Origin: Mycobacterium sp. URHD0025
GTDB lineage: Bacteria; Actinomycetota; Actinomycetes; Mycobacteriales; Mycobacteriaceae
Direction of reading: 5' to 3'
NCBI RefSeq assembly: GCF_000426065.1
Contig: NZ_AUEQ01000006.1
Coordinates: 558,001-622,000, forward strand
DNA length: 64,000 nucleotides
Part shown: in pieces, positions 11,648 through 20,262 of the stretch
How the letters are laid out: every line of letters starts with the position of its first letter
Numbering within the stretch: position 1 is the first letter of the stretch
Translations under genes and position numbers: made by a program
Notes under the pieces: generated by a model
The model's input: only the letters and a program-made list of their open reading frames with translations
What the model was told of the DNA's origin: nothing
The model's database searches: none

Positions 11648-12799
11648 ATGACCACCGGGCCGCTCCTGCTGTCCGAACTGGGCAGCGATCCCGGATCGGT
11701 GCTGCGGCTGGTCGCGCGGTTCGATGCGCTGGAGGAGCAGGAGGCCAACGCCGACGCGGCCGTGCGGTTTGCCGCGTTGACTGCGGAATGCCCTGTGGGC
11801 GTCCGCTGGCCGGGTGGCACCGTCGTCCGCTACGACGCGTCCGGACGTCTTGATCCCGGCGATCCCATCGAAGACGGTGCCGCGCCGCCATCGGATCGGG
11901 ACGAGACGGTCGTCTGGGTGGAACGGGACGGGCCGGGACACCCGCTGGACCAGGTGCTGCTCGACCGACTGCGGCGGCTGGTGGGTCGCGTCGCGGCCCG
12001 GACCGGGGTGAGCGGAACTCCGCATCTCGGGGCCCCCGCGCTGCTCGAGGTCGTGCTGTCGGCCAAGGAACACCGCGAAGATCGTGCCAGGGCGATCCGT
12101 CTGTTGGGACTCGACGAGACCAGGCCGACGTGCGTGCTGGCGGCATCAGGGCACTCGCCACGAGAGACGGTGCGGCTCATCACCGCTGAATTGCCCACGC
12201 CGACAGTGCGGTCGGCGGTGATCGGCAATGCGACAGCCATCGTGTGCCAGGGATCGTTCGACATGAGGGAGCTCTCGGATCGGCTGGAGCGCCTCGTCGT
12301 CGGACATTTTCCGGCGGTGGTGAACATCGGCACCGCGTCCGGCCCGTGGGTCGGAATCGGATCGCTGGGTAGCGCATTCGGCGCGTCGACCTCATGGCAT
12401 GAAGCCGTGCGCGCACTGCGATTCGCGTCATCGACCGGATTCGGCAGACGCGTGGTGGCCTACGAGCGGCTCAGCTCACTGGAATTGCTGGCCGAGCTGC
12501 CGATCGACCGGGTGCGGCGCAATCGGGATGTGGCCCGTATCAACGACATTGCGTCATCACCCGCCGGCGATCTCGACGTGCGGACCACCGAGGCGTTCTT
12601 CGTCTACGGCTCGCTGCGGCGGACGGCCGCGGAACTACACGTGCATCACAGCACGGTCGCGGCCCGGTTGGCGCGCGTGCAGACCGCGATGGGCTGGGAT
12701 TTGGAGGATCCGGTGGACCGCTTCCTGGGCACGCTGGTGCTCATGGTGCGGCGCATCGCGATGACGTCGGCCGAACTCGCCGACGCGGACCTACTGTAG
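11648..12799 (+). CDS. PucR-type helix-turn-helix transcriptional regulator
   Basis: A 383-residue protein whose C terminus has the PucR HTH_30 signature: TEAFFVYGSLRRTAAELHVHHSTVAARLARV, followed by DLEDPVDRFLGTLVL. The middle is a GGDEF-like/CdaR-type domain with HEAVRALRFAS. N terminus has no recognisable ligand domain. ATG at 11648 is preceded by TACGCT seven bases earlier, so it may be leaderless; an earlier GTG is possible. Divergent from accD5, which makes that operon a candidate target. Ligand unknown. Confidence 0.82.
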   Translation: MTTGPLLLSELGSDPGSVLRLVARFDALEEQEANADAAVRFAALTAECPVGVRWPGGTVVRYDASGRLDPGDPIEDGAAPPSDRDETVVWVERDGPGHPLDQVLLDRLRRLVGRVAARTGVSGTPHLGAPALLEVVLSAKEHREDRARAIRLLGLDETRPTCVLAASGHSPRETVRLITAELPTPTVRSAVIGNATAIVCQGSFDMRELSDRLERLVVGHFPAVVNIGTASGPWVGIGSLGSAFGASTSWHEAVRALRFASSTGFGRRVVAYERLSSLELLAELPIDRVRRNRDVARINDIASSPAGDLDVRTTEAFFVYGSLRRTAAELHVHHSTVAARLARVQTAMGWDLEDPVDRFLGTLVLMVRRIAMTSAELADADLL

Positions 12800-12815
12800 A
12801 GCGCCGTCGCCAGAT

Positions 12816-12866
12816 CAACGCCATGGTCGCTCACGGCGTCGGCGAGCAGCCATAGCGTTGTTTTCG
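12816..12866. repeat. Left hairpin repeat bounding the DUF559-type gene
   Basis: CAACGCCATGG (12816-12826) pairs with CCATAGCGTTG (12850-12860) with one mismatch around a 23-base loop, followed by TTTTCG (12861-12866). The same element, inverted, occurs at 13757-13807. The stop of the intervening gene (12831-12833) lies in this loop, so the last residues of the protein are encoded by the repeat. Confidence 0.75.
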
Positions 12867-13712
12867 CGGGGCGGGGCGCCAGCCTCGCGACACCAACGCG
12901 GCGCGCACCTGCGCGACGATGTCGTCCCCGCGGTCCTCTTTGATGACGTGCACGACGTGCCAGTCCAGTCGCTGAAGCGACCGGCTCACGCGAACGTCGA
13001 GCACATACTGGTGCCGGCTGGTGAGATGCTGCTCGCCGTCGTACTCGGCCCCCACCTTGTACTGTTCCCAGCACATGTCGATTCGGCGGACATAGTTCCG
13101 GTACTCATCCAGGATAACGAATTGCGTTGTCGGACAGGGAAGTCCGGCGTCAACGAACAACAACCGTAGCCGCGTCTCCGGCGGCGACTCGGCCCCCGCA
13201 TCGGCGAGTGCCAGCGCCACCCTCAACCGTCGCAGGCCGCGCGCGCGGGCATGGCGCTTCGCGATAATTGCGACGTCCTCGAGGTCTACCGGGCAGGCGT
13301 TCATCAGAGCGTCCATTCGCTCGACGGCGCGGTCCCTGGGTAGATGACGGCCGAGATCGAAGACCGTGCGTGGGGGAGTGGTCACGCGAATGCCGCCCAC
13401 GGTTGTGACTTCGTCCTCGTGCAGCGATTCCCGGCGCACGATCAGTCCAGGTTGACGTCTGATCGTCCCGATGAGTTCGACCGGCGCCGTGTCGTCGACC
13501 CATTTCGCCCCATGCATCGCTGAGGCGGCTACGCCTGCGATCACCGCGCCCGGCGCTGCCAGACTGATGCCGACAACCATGTCACGTAGGCGTATCTCGT
13601 GCTCGCGCGGAACGTAGACGTCGCGATAGAGCGGCCGATACCGGCTGCGCAGCTGGCCCCTGGTGAGGCGCCCGGCCGACACGGCTTCACTCCCGAGGAA
13701 CGGAACTCGCAC
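12831..13712 (-). CDS. AbiEi-like / DUF559 endonuclease-like protein
   Basis: 293 residues. The N-terminal part (SAGRLTRGQLRSRYRPLYRDVYVP, then AGVAASAMHGAKWV) matches the winged-helix type IV antitoxin AbiEi-like domain of a large mycobacterial family. The C-terminal part has the DUF559 / Vsr-like PD-(D/E)xK arrangement: E in SPPETRLR, then RIDMCWEQYKVGAEYDGEQH. It may be a nuclease or a degenerate regulator. GTG at 13712 (MRVPFLGSEAV) fits homologues; the longer frame to 13814 runs into the right hairpin repeat. The gene is enclosed by two inward-facing repeats, so it may travel with them. Confidence 0.72.
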   Translation of the reverse strand: MRVPFLGSEAVSAGRLTRGQLRSRYRPLYRDVYVPREHEIRLRDMVVGISLAAPGAVIAGVAASAMHGAKWVDDTAPVELIGTIRRQPGLIVRRESLHEDEVTTVGGIRVTTPPRTVFDLGRHLPRDRAVERMDALMNACPVDLEDVAIIAKRHARARGLRRLRVALALADAGAESPPETRLRLLFVDAGLPCPTTQFVILDEYRNYVRRIDMCWEQYKVGAEYDGEQHLTSRHQYVLDVRVSRSLQRLDWHVVHVIKEDRGDDIVAQVRAALVSRGWRPAPRKQRYGCSPTP

Positions 13713-13756
13713 CTCTACTTGGACGCACGCCGCCGCGATTCGGCTCCCATGCCCCT

Positions 13757-13807
13757 CGAAAACAACACTGTGGCTGCTCGGGGCGGCGAAAGACGACCAT
13801 AGCGTTG
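13757..13807. repeat. Right hairpin repeat bounding the DUF559-type gene
   Basis: CGAAAA (13757-13762), then CAACACTGTGG (13763-13773) pairing with CCATAGCGTTG (13797-13807) with two mismatches. It is related to the left element over about 50 bases, in inverted orientation, with the TTTTCG/CGAAAA ends facing the gene. Confidence 0.75.
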
Positions 13808-13833
13808 CTGTCACGAACCCGAGGCAGGGCGCT

Positions 13834-13879
13834 CCGACAAGTGTCGGCCGGATCCGCGGAATCGGCCGACATGCGTCGG
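13834..13879. promoter_or_regulatory. Two identical dyads upstream of the steroid-type operon
   Basis: CCGAC-N4-GTCGG occurs at 13834-13847 and 13866-13879, 32 bp apart (about three helical turns). The second copy extends to GCCGAC-N4-GTCGGC. The last base is 36 bases before the SnoaL-like start. This looks like a double operator for a dimeric regulator; the TnnAACnnGTTnnA motif of KstR was not seen. Confidence 0.5.
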
Positions 13880-13915
13880 CTGACGGCGATCGCCCCGTTG
13901 GCCAGGATTGCGGTC

Positions 13916-14479
13916 ATGACCGTCATCGATCCCACCCGCACCTGGCAGCCTCTCGAAGAGCGTCTGGCCGTGACCACCGACGAGCGCCACCGTCAGGTGC
14001 TCAGCGTGGTTCTCGAGCACATGAAGGCCGAGGCTGAGCCCGATATGGACCGGCTGATGGCGACCCTGAGCCCCGACCCGGACTACCACTTCTGGTATGC
14101 CAATGCCGATATGGGGCCCAAGACCACCGAGGGTGTCCGCGCCTATTACGAGGCATTCGTGGCCAGCGGTGCCAACCATCTCGTTTTCGAGATCGATCGC
14201 CTTGCCGTCGACGATGATCTGGTGATGACCGAAGGCTGGATGAAGATGATCTACCCCGGCGTAGCCGCCCAGGGGATCGGCGTCGATGTCGACGACCCGG
14301 ACGGCGACTACCTCCTGTTGTTCCGCCAGCTCATCAACTGGCCGATCGACGCCGACGGCCTGATCATCGGTGAGGACGCCTACCAAACCGGTCCGGTCAG
14401 CGTGACCAAGTTGAGCCGGGAAGACCTGCCGCAGGCCTACATCGACCAGAAGCGCGCCGCCGCCGAAGCGCATGCCTGA
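13916..14479 (+). CDS. SnoaL-like / NTF2 family protein
   Basis: 187 residues with an NTF2-like alpha+beta barrel pattern (MDRLMATLSPDPDYHFW...GVRAYYEAFVASGANHLVFEIDRL...VMTEGWMKMI). Such proteins are polyketide cyclases, steroid isomerases or hydrolases. First gene of an overlapping operon with FadD, KstD-like and KshA-like genes, so a substrate from the same pathway is likely. The start at 13916 leaves the two upstream dyads outside the coding region; the frame is open to 13805 but enters the hairpin repeat. Confidence 0.75.
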   Translation: MTVIDPTRTWQPLEERLAVTTDERHRQVLSVVLEHMKAEAEPDMDRLMATLSPDPDYHFWYANADMGPKTTEGVRAYYEAFVASGANHLVFEIDRLAVDDDLVMTEGWMKMIYPGVAAQGIGVDVDDPDGDYLLLFRQLINWPIDADGLIIGEDAYQTGPVSVTKLSREDLPQAYIDQKRAAAEAHA

Positions 14480-16145
14480 CGCCGTGCGCGACTCGATCGG
14501 GGCGATGCTGCTCGACCGGGTCGGCGACCAACACCTCGGCCTGCGCACCCGCGAGCGGGACTGGACCTGGGACGAGGTGGTCGCGGAATCCGCCGCACGC
14601 GGGGCCCTGGCCCAGGCGGCCAGGGCGGGGTGGCCCGTGCAGGAGCCCTTCCATATCGGCGTGCTCCTGGACAACGTGCCGGACTTCGTGTTCTGGCTGG
14701 GCGGCGCCGCGCTCGTCGGGGCCACCGTGGTGGGGATCAACCCGACTCGCGGCGCGGCCGAGCTGGCAGCCGAAATCCGGCTCGCCGATTGCCAATTGAT
14801 CGTCACCGACACCCACGGCGCCGCGCGGCTCCGCAGTCTGGACACGGGCCTGCCGTCGCAGCGGATCCTGGTGGTCGACGAACCGGAGTACACCGAGGCG
14901 GTCGACGCGGCCCGGGTGGCACCGGCCATGGCGCCCGGCGTGAGCGCCGACTCGCTGATGCTGCTGCTGTTCACCTCCGGGACGACAGGTGCGTCCAAGG
15001 CGGTCAAGTGCAGCCAGGGCAGGTTGGCCCGGATCGCCTACGCCGCCGCAGAGAAGTTCGGCCACGTGCGCGACGACGTGGAGTACTGCTGCATGCCGCT
15101 GTTCCACGGCAACGCCATCATGGCGTTGTGGGCGCCTGCGCTGTCGGTCGGCGCGACGGTGTGCCTCACGCCGGCTTTCTCGGCATCCGGATTCTTGCCC
15201 GACGTGCGGTATTTCGGCGCGACGTTCTTCACCTACGTGGGCAAGGCGCTCGGCTACCTGATGGCGACCGCGGAACAACCCGACGACGCCGACAATCCGC
15301 TGACACGCGGTTTCGGCACCGAGGCCTCACCCGATGACCAGACGGAGTTCCGGCGCCGCTTCGACGCCGAACTGTTCGAGGGCTACGGCTCCAGCGAGGG
15401 CGGAGGGGCAGTGGTGCTGGCCCAGGACATGCCACCGGGAGCGCTGGGCCGGCCCGCGCACGACGGGGTGGCGATCATCGACCCCGAATCGCTGGAAGAC
15501 TGTGTCCCAGCGGTTTTCGACGAGCACGGGCGCGTTCTCAACCCTGACGACGCCGTCGGCGAGATCGTCGACAAGTTCGGCACCCGCACGTTCGAGGGTT
15601 ACTACAAGAACGACGAGGCCAACGCTGAGCGCATCCGCAACGGCTGGTACTGGACGGGCGATCTGGGCTACCTCGACGAGCAGGGATTCATCTACTTCGC
15701 CGGCCGCCGCGGCGACTGGATCCGGGTGGACGGTGAGAACACCTCGGCGCTCACCATCGAGCGGGTCCTGCGCCGTCACCCCGACGTGGTGGCCGCGGGT
15801 GCGTACGCGGTTCCGGATCCGCGTTCGGGGGATCAGGTCATGGCCGCGATCGAGGTGACCGACCCGGACCGGTTCGACGCAGGAGCTTTCGTGTCCTACC
15901 TGGCCGACCAGGAAGACCTGGGGGCCAAGGGGATTCCCAGGTTCCTCCGGGTCTCGAAGAACCTGCCCGTCACCGGGTCCAACAAGGTGCTCAAGCGTGA
16001 ACTGCAGCAGGAACGCTGGCACACCGCCGAGCCGGTGTACCGGTGGGCGGGACGCGGGGCGCCCGCGTACCAGGCCATGGGCGACGATGACAAGCTGTCG
16101 CTGGACGCCGAGTTCACGCAGTACGGGAGGCAGCGTTACCTATGA
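14472..16145 (+). CDS. Fatty-acyl-CoA synthetase, FadD17-like
   Basis: 557 residues, ANL adenylating enzyme. P-loop motif LLLFTSGTTGASKAVKCS near residue 170, YGSSEGGG (A5), WYWTGDLGYLDEQGFIYFAGR (A7-A8) and the C-terminal lysine in TGSNKVLKRELQQE. It activates a carboxylic acid as acyl-AMP and then acyl-CoA. The pattern resembles FadD1/FadD17, linked to sterol side-chain or ring-fragment metabolism in mycobacteria. Its ATG overlaps the SnoaL-like gene by eight bases and its stop overlaps the next start by four. Confidence 0.88.
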   Translation: MPDAVRDSIGAMLLDRVGDQHLGLRTRERDWTWDEVVAESAARGALAQAARAGWPVQEPFHIGVLLDNVPDFVFWLGGAALVGATVVGINPTRGAAELAAEIRLADCQLIVTDTHGAARLRSLDTGLPSQRILVVDEPEYTEAVDAARVAPAMAPGVSADSLMLLLFTSGTTGASKAVKCSQGRLARIAYAAAEKFGHVRDDVEYCCMPLFHGNAIMALWAPALSVGATVCLTPAFSASGFLPDVRYFGATFFTYVGKALGYLMATAEQPDDADNPLTRGFGTEASPDDQTEFRRRFDAELFEGYGSSEGGGAVVLAQDMPPGALGRPAHDGVAIIDPESLEDCVPAVFDEHGRVLNPDDAVGEIVDKFGTRTFEGYYKNDEANAERIRNGWYWTGDLGYLDEQGFIYFAGRRGDWIRVDGENTSALTIERVLRRHPDVVAAGAYAVPDPRSGDQVMAAIEVTDPDRFDAGAFVSYLADQEDLGAKGIPRFLRVSKNLPVTGSNKVLKRELQQERWHTAEPVYRWAGRGAPAYQAMGDDDKLSLDAEFTQYGRQRYL

Positions 16146-17722
16146 AGTGGGATGACCAGTGTGACGTCCTGATCGCCGGGTCCGGGGGTGGCGGCGTGAC
16201 CGGCGCCTACACCGCCGCGCGCGAAGGCCTGTCGGTGATCCTGGTGGAGGCCAGCGACAAATTCGGCGGGACGACCGCGTATTCCGGTGGCGGCGGGGTG
16301 TGGTTCCCGTGCAACCCGGTGCTCCAGCGCGCCGGTACCGATGACACCATCGAGGATGCGCTGGAGTACTACCACGCCGTCGTCGGCGACAGGACCCCAC
16401 GGGAACTGCAGGACACCTACGTCCGTGGTGGTGCCGGCCTGATCGAGTACCTCGAATCCGATGACAATCTGAAGTTCGCGCCGATGCCGTGGCCGGACTA
16501 CTTCGGCAAGGCGCCCAAGGCCAGGGCCGACGGGCAACGCCACATCGCGGCGCGCCCCCTCAAGGTGGAGAAGGCACCGCATCTGCGCGAGCTGGTGCGC
16601 GGGCCGCTCGATGCCGACCGGCTCGGTGCCGAGCAGCCCGGCGACTATTTCATCGGCGGCCGGGCACTGATCGCCCGGTTCCTGAAAGCCATTGAGCAGT
16701 ACCCGAATACGTCGCTCCGGCGAAATACCCCGCTTGTGGAGTTGGTGATCGAGGACGGGGTGGTGACCGGCGCGCTCGTCGAAACCGCCGGTGAGCGGCA
16801 GGCCATCCGGGCCAGGCGCGGCGTGCTGCTCGCGGCCGGCGGCTTCGAAGGCAACGACGAGTTACGCCGTGAGTACGGCGTTCCCGGCGTCGCCCGCGAC
16901 ACGATGGGGCCGCCCGCGAACCTCGGTCACGCCCATCGAGCGGCGATCGCCGTGGGCGCCGACGTCGACCTGATGGACCAGGCCTGGTGGTCACCGGGCC
17001 TGACGCACCCCGACGGACGCTCGGCATTCGCGCTGTGGTTCACCGGCGGCATCTTCGTCGACCAGAGCGGACAGCGCTTCGTCAACGAGTCCGCGGCCTA
17101 CGACCGCATCGGCCGCGCGATCCTGCCGCGGCTGGCCGATGGTTCGATGACGTTGCCGTACTGGATGATCTACGACGATCGTGAAGGTGAGGTTCCGCCC
17201 GTCAAAGCCACCAACGTCTCGATGGTCGACACACAGCGATACGTGGAGGCCGGGCTGTGGCACACCGCCGACACGCTGGAGGAGCTCGCCGCCAAGATCG
17301 GCGTTCCCGCCGAGAACCTGGCCGCCACCGTGCGGCGTTTCAACGACTTCGTCGCCTCCGGATCGGATGAGGATTTCGGGCGCGGAGACGAGGCGTACGA
17401 CCGGGCCTTCTCCGGCGGGGCATCACCACTCGTCGCGATCGAGAAGGGCCCTTTCCACGCCGCCGCATTCGGCATCTCCGACCTCGGCACCAAGGGCGGT
17501 TTGCGTACCGACACCGCGGCTCGGGTACTCGACCCGGACGGTCGGGCGATCGCCGGCCTGTACGCCGCGGGCAACACCATGGCCGCCCCCAGCGGCACCG
17601 CCTATCCGGGCGGCGGAAATCCGATCGGAACAAGCATGCTGTTCAGCCACCTGGCGGTCAAAGACATGCTAGGCAGGGTGATGAGCGCTCGCGCGAAGAA
17701 CCAAGGGGAGAAGCATGAGTGA
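16142..17722 (+). CDS. KstD-like flavoprotein (3-ketosteroid delta1-dehydrogenase family)
   Basis: 526 residues. FAD motif VLIAGSGGGGVTGAYTAAREG, then EASDKFGGTTAYSGGGVW-like region, and a C-terminal SGTAYPGGGNPIGTSM that matches the Y-x-x-x-G active-site segment of KstD enzymes; FVNESAAYD supplies a second conserved Tyr. KstDs introduce the C1-C2 double bond of 3-ketosteroids. The adjacent KshA-like gene would give the 9-alpha-hydroxylation that together opens ring B. Close relatives (KstD2/3, fumarate-reductase-like) cannot be separated by eye. ATGA overlap with fadD. Confidence 0.82.
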   Translation: MKWDDQCDVLIAGSGGGGVTGAYTAAREGLSVILVEASDKFGGTTAYSGGGGVWFPCNPVLQRAGTDDTIEDALEYYHAVVGDRTPRELQDTYVRGGAGLIEYLESDDNLKFAPMPWPDYFGKAPKARADGQRHIAARPLKVEKAPHLRELVRGPLDADRLGAEQPGDYFIGGRALIARFLKAIEQYPNTSLRRNTPLVELVIEDGVVTGALVETAGERQAIRARRGVLLAAGGFEGNDELRREYGVPGVARDTMGPPANLGHAHRAAIAVGADVDLMDQAWWSPGLTHPDGRSAFALWFTGGIFVDQSGQRFVNESAAYDRIGRAILPRLADGSMTLPYWMIYDDREGEVPPVKATNVSMVDTQRYVEAGLWHTADTLEELAAKIGVPAENLAATVRRFNDFVASGSDEDFGRGDEAYDRAFSGGASPLVAIEKGPFHAAAFGISDLGTKGGLRTDTAARVLDPDGRAIAGLYAAGNTMAAPSGTAYPGGGNPIGTSMLFSHLAVKDMLGRVMSARAKNQGEKHE

Positions 17723-18824
17723 CATTCGGGAAATCGACGCCGGCAGTGAGATGACGCGGTTCGCGCGCGGCTGGCATTGCATCGGGCTCGCTGAGACGTT
17801 CCGGGACGGGCAGCCGCACGGTATCGAGGCGTTCGGTACCAAACTCGTCATCTACTCCGACTCCGCCGGCGCACTGCACGTGCTCGATTCCTACTGCCGC
17901 CACATGGGCGGTGACCTGTCGATGGGCTCGGTCAAGGACGACAACCTTGCCTGTCCGTTCCATGATTGGCGTTGGGGCGGCGACGGCAAGTGCAAGCTGG
18001 TGCCCTACGCCAAACGCACGCCGCGGCTGGCACGCACCCGCAAATGGGAGACCTGTGAGGTCAACGGTCAGCTGCTGGTCTGGCACGACCCCGAAGGTTC
18101 GACCCCGCCGGCCGAGCTGACCCCGCCCACGATCGAGGGCTACGACGAGGGCATCTGGTCACCGTGGCAATGGAATTCGATTCTGATCGAGGGATCGCAC
18201 TGCCGGGAGATCGTCGACAACAACGTCGACATGGCGCACTTCTTCTACATCCACCACGCCTACCCGACCTACTTCAAGAACGTCATCGAAGGCCACACCG
18301 CCAGCCAGTTCATGGAGTCCAAACCGCGTCCGGACTACGCCACCAGAGAACTCTGGGACGGAACGTACCTGCGTTCGGAGGCAACGTATTTCGGTCCGGC
18401 GTACATGATCAACTGGCTGCACAACGATCTCGCTCCGGAATTCACCGTCGAGATCGCGCTGATCAACTGCCACTATCCGGTGACGCACAACTCGTTCGTG
18501 CTGCAGTGGGGTGTCGCGGTCCAGCAGAATCCGGCGATGCCCGCGGACAAGGCCGCCAAACTCGCGGCGGCGATGAGCCGGAGTTTCGGAGACGGCTTCA
18601 TGGAGGACGTCGAGATCTGGAAACACAAGGCCCGCATCGACAACCCGCTGCTGACCGAGGAGGACGGGCCGGTCTACCACCATCGCCGGTGGTACGAGCA
18701 GTTCTACGTCGATGTCGCCGACGTCACGCCGGAGATGACCGACCGCTTCGAGCAGGAGGTCGACACCACGCACGCCAACGAGCTGTGGCACCGGGAGGTT
18801 GCCGACAACCTGGCCAGTCGCTGA
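17715..18824 (+). CDS. Rieske oxygenase, KshA-like (3-ketosteroid 9-alpha-hydroxylase oxygenase subunit)
   Basis: 369 residues. Rieske 2Fe-2S ligands in YCRHMGGDL and ACPFHDWRWGGDG; mononuclear iron ligands in the segment IVDNNVDMAHFFYIHH; C terminus RRWYEQFYVDVADVTPEMTDRFE. Throughout it resembles mycobacterial KshA closely (for example RYARGWHC / KLVPYAKRTPR-type motifs). It needs a reductase (KshB), which is not in this window. The ATG overlaps kstD by eight bases. Last gene of the operon. A paralogue for another steroid or bile-acid-like substrate is possible. Confidence 0.88.
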   Translation: MSDIREIDAGSEMTRFARGWHCIGLAETFRDGQPHGIEAFGTKLVIYSDSAGALHVLDSYCRHMGGDLSMGSVKDDNLACPFHDWRWGGDGKCKLVPYAKRTPRLARTRKWETCEVNGQLLVWHDPEGSTPPAELTPPTIEGYDEGIWSPWQWNSILIEGSHCREIVDNNVDMAHFFYIHHAYPTYFKNVIEGHTASQFMESKPRPDYATRELWDGTYLRSEATYFGPAYMINWLHNDLAPEFTVEIALINCHYPVTHNSFVLQWGVAVQQNPAMPADKAAKLAAAMSRSFGDGFMEDVEIWKHKARIDNPLLTEEDGPVYHHRRWYEQFYVDVADVTPEMTDRFEQEVDTTHANELWHREVADNLASR

Positions 18825-18849
18825 TCGGGCACCCCGTAAGCTGGCCGCG

Positions 18850-19647
18850 ATGAATACGCGACCACCGCTGGACATCGCGACCCTGCGTGCTCGATTGACC
18901 GCACCCTGGCGTCAGCTCGACGTCGTCGGCGAAACCGGCTCGACCAACGCCGACCTGCTGGCGCGGGCGGCCGGTGGTGACGACATCGCGGGCGCGGTGC
19001 TGCTGGCCGAGTACCAGAGCGCCGGACGCGGCCGGCATGGCCGGCAGTGGTCGGCTCCGCCGAGGTCGCAGTTGGCGTTGTCGGTGGGGGTCGACGCGTC
19101 CGGGGTTCTCACCGAAGCCTGGGGATGGTTGCCGCTGGCCACCGGCGTCGCCGTCGTCGACGCCGTCGCAGAGGTCACCGGTGTACGCGTCGGCCTCAAA
19201 TGGCCCAACGATGTCCTGGTCGGGCCGGGCGGGGGCAAGCTGGCAGGCATCCTGGCCGAAGTGGCGTCGCCGGCACCGGTGGTCGTCGTCGGCCTCGGCC
19301 TGAACGTGACGATGACCGCCGACGAGGCCCCCGATCCACGCGCCACCTCACTGTCGCAGCTCGGCGCTGGCACGGTGGACCGCAATCCACTGGCTTCCGT
19401 GCTGCTGCGTCACTTGGCTGCCCGTCTCGCCGCCTGGCGCAATGCCGATCCGCAACTGGCGGCCGATTATCGCGAACGCAGCGTCACGATCGGCACCCGC
19501 GTCCGCGCGCTCCTCCCGGGAGGCAACACGTTGGTGGGCACCGCCGTCGATGTCGATGACCTCGGCCGGCTGATCATCGACACCGGAACAGAACGGGCCA
19601 CGGTTTCCGCGGGTGACATCACCCACCTGCGGGCAGATGAGCCGTAG
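18850..19647 (+). CDS. birA: Biotin--[acetyl-CoA-carboxylase] ligase BirA
   Basis: 265 residues, monofunctional biotin protein ligase without an N-terminal DNA-binding domain. Motifs: GSTNADLL, GRGRHGRQW (adenylate loop), LKWPNDVLV and KLAGILAEV, then a C-terminal SH3-like domain (GTAVDVDDLGRLIID). It biotinylates AccA3-type subunits, fitting the nearby acc genes. ATG at 18850 is seven bases after TAAGCT (18837-18842), so it is probably leaderless. Confidence 0.93.
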   Translation: MNTRPPLDIATLRARLTAPWRQLDVVGETGSTNADLLARAAGGDDIAGAVLLAEYQSAGRGRHGRQWSAPPRSQLALSVGVDASGVLTEAWGWLPLATGVAVVDAVAEVTGVRVGLKWPNDVLVGPGGGKLAGILAEVASPAPVVVVGLGLNVTMTADEAPDPRATSLSQLGAGTVDRNPLASVLLRHLAARLAAWRNADPQLAADYRERSVTIGTRVRALLPGGNTLVGTAVDVDDLGRLIIDTGTERATVSAGDITHLRADEP

Positions 19648-19656
19648 AGTGCTGCC

Positions 19657-20175
19657 GTGGGTTACCCGGAGAATGTGCTGGCCAACGACGAGCAGGTGGT
19701 GCTCCACCGGCACCCGCACTGGAAACGTCTGATCGGTGCGGTCTTCGTCCTGGTACTGATCAGCGCGGCAGCGGCGTTCGTCGCCGCCGTGGTCAACACC
19801 ATGGACTGGCAGCCCACGGCCAAGAACGTGCTGTTCATCGTGATCGGCGTGATCTGGCTCGTCGTGGTCGGCTGGTTGACGGTGTGGCCGTTTCTGAACT
19901 GGTGGACCACCCACTTCGTCATCACCGACCGGCGGGTGATGTTCCGGCACGGCCTGCTGACCCGCTCGGGAATCGACATCCCTCTGGCACGGATCAACAG
20001 TGTCGAATTTCGCCACGGGTTGACCGACCGACTGATGCGCACCGGTACCTTGATCATCGAATCGGCGTCGCAGGACCCATTGGAGTTCCACGACATTCCG
20101 CGCGTGGAGCAGGTGCATTCACTGCTCTATCACGAAGTTTTCGACACCCTGGGATCTGAAGAGTCGCCGAGCTGA
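19657..20175 (+). CDS. PH-domain (bPH2/DUF304) membrane protein
   Basis: 172 residues. Two membrane helices at about 25-48 (IGAVFVLVLISAAAAFVAAVV) and 58-82, then a bacterial PH domain (FVITDRRVMFRHGLLTRSGIDIPLARINSVEFRHG). Corresponds to Rv3278c. GTG at 19657 is six bases after TAGAGT, so probably leaderless. Its last 14 codons and stop (HEVFDTLGSEESPS) are repeated imperfectly at 23716-23762, next to gtrA. Confidence 0.85.
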   Translation: MGYPENVLANDEQVVLHRHPHWKRLIGAVFVLVLISAAAAFVAAVVNTMDWQPTAKNVLFIVIGVIWLVVVGWLTVWPFLNWWTTHFVITDRRVMFRHGLLTRSGIDIPLARINSVEFRHGLTDRLMRTGTLIIESASQDPLEFHDIPRVEQVHSLLYHEVFDTLGSEESPS

Positions 20176-20176
20176 C
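20130..20176 (+). repeat. Direct repeat copy A (3' end of the PH-domain gene)
   Basis: 47 bp, from TCACGAAGTTTTCGACACCC to the stop plus one base. It matches copy B (23716-23762) at 39 of 47 positions by my alignment. Both copies keep the frame and stop: HEVFDTLGSEESPS here, HELFDTLGLDGSSS in copy B. The two copies bracket 3.5 kb carrying the GT2-ACAD-PIG-L-NodS cluster and csbD. Confidence 0.75.
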
Positions 20177-20262
20177 CCAGCTCCGTCTGGCGGTTCGTCC
20201 GGCTGCCGCGGCACTTGGAGCCGACGGGTGTGAAATCCGGTGTAAATGGCTATCTATCAGCC

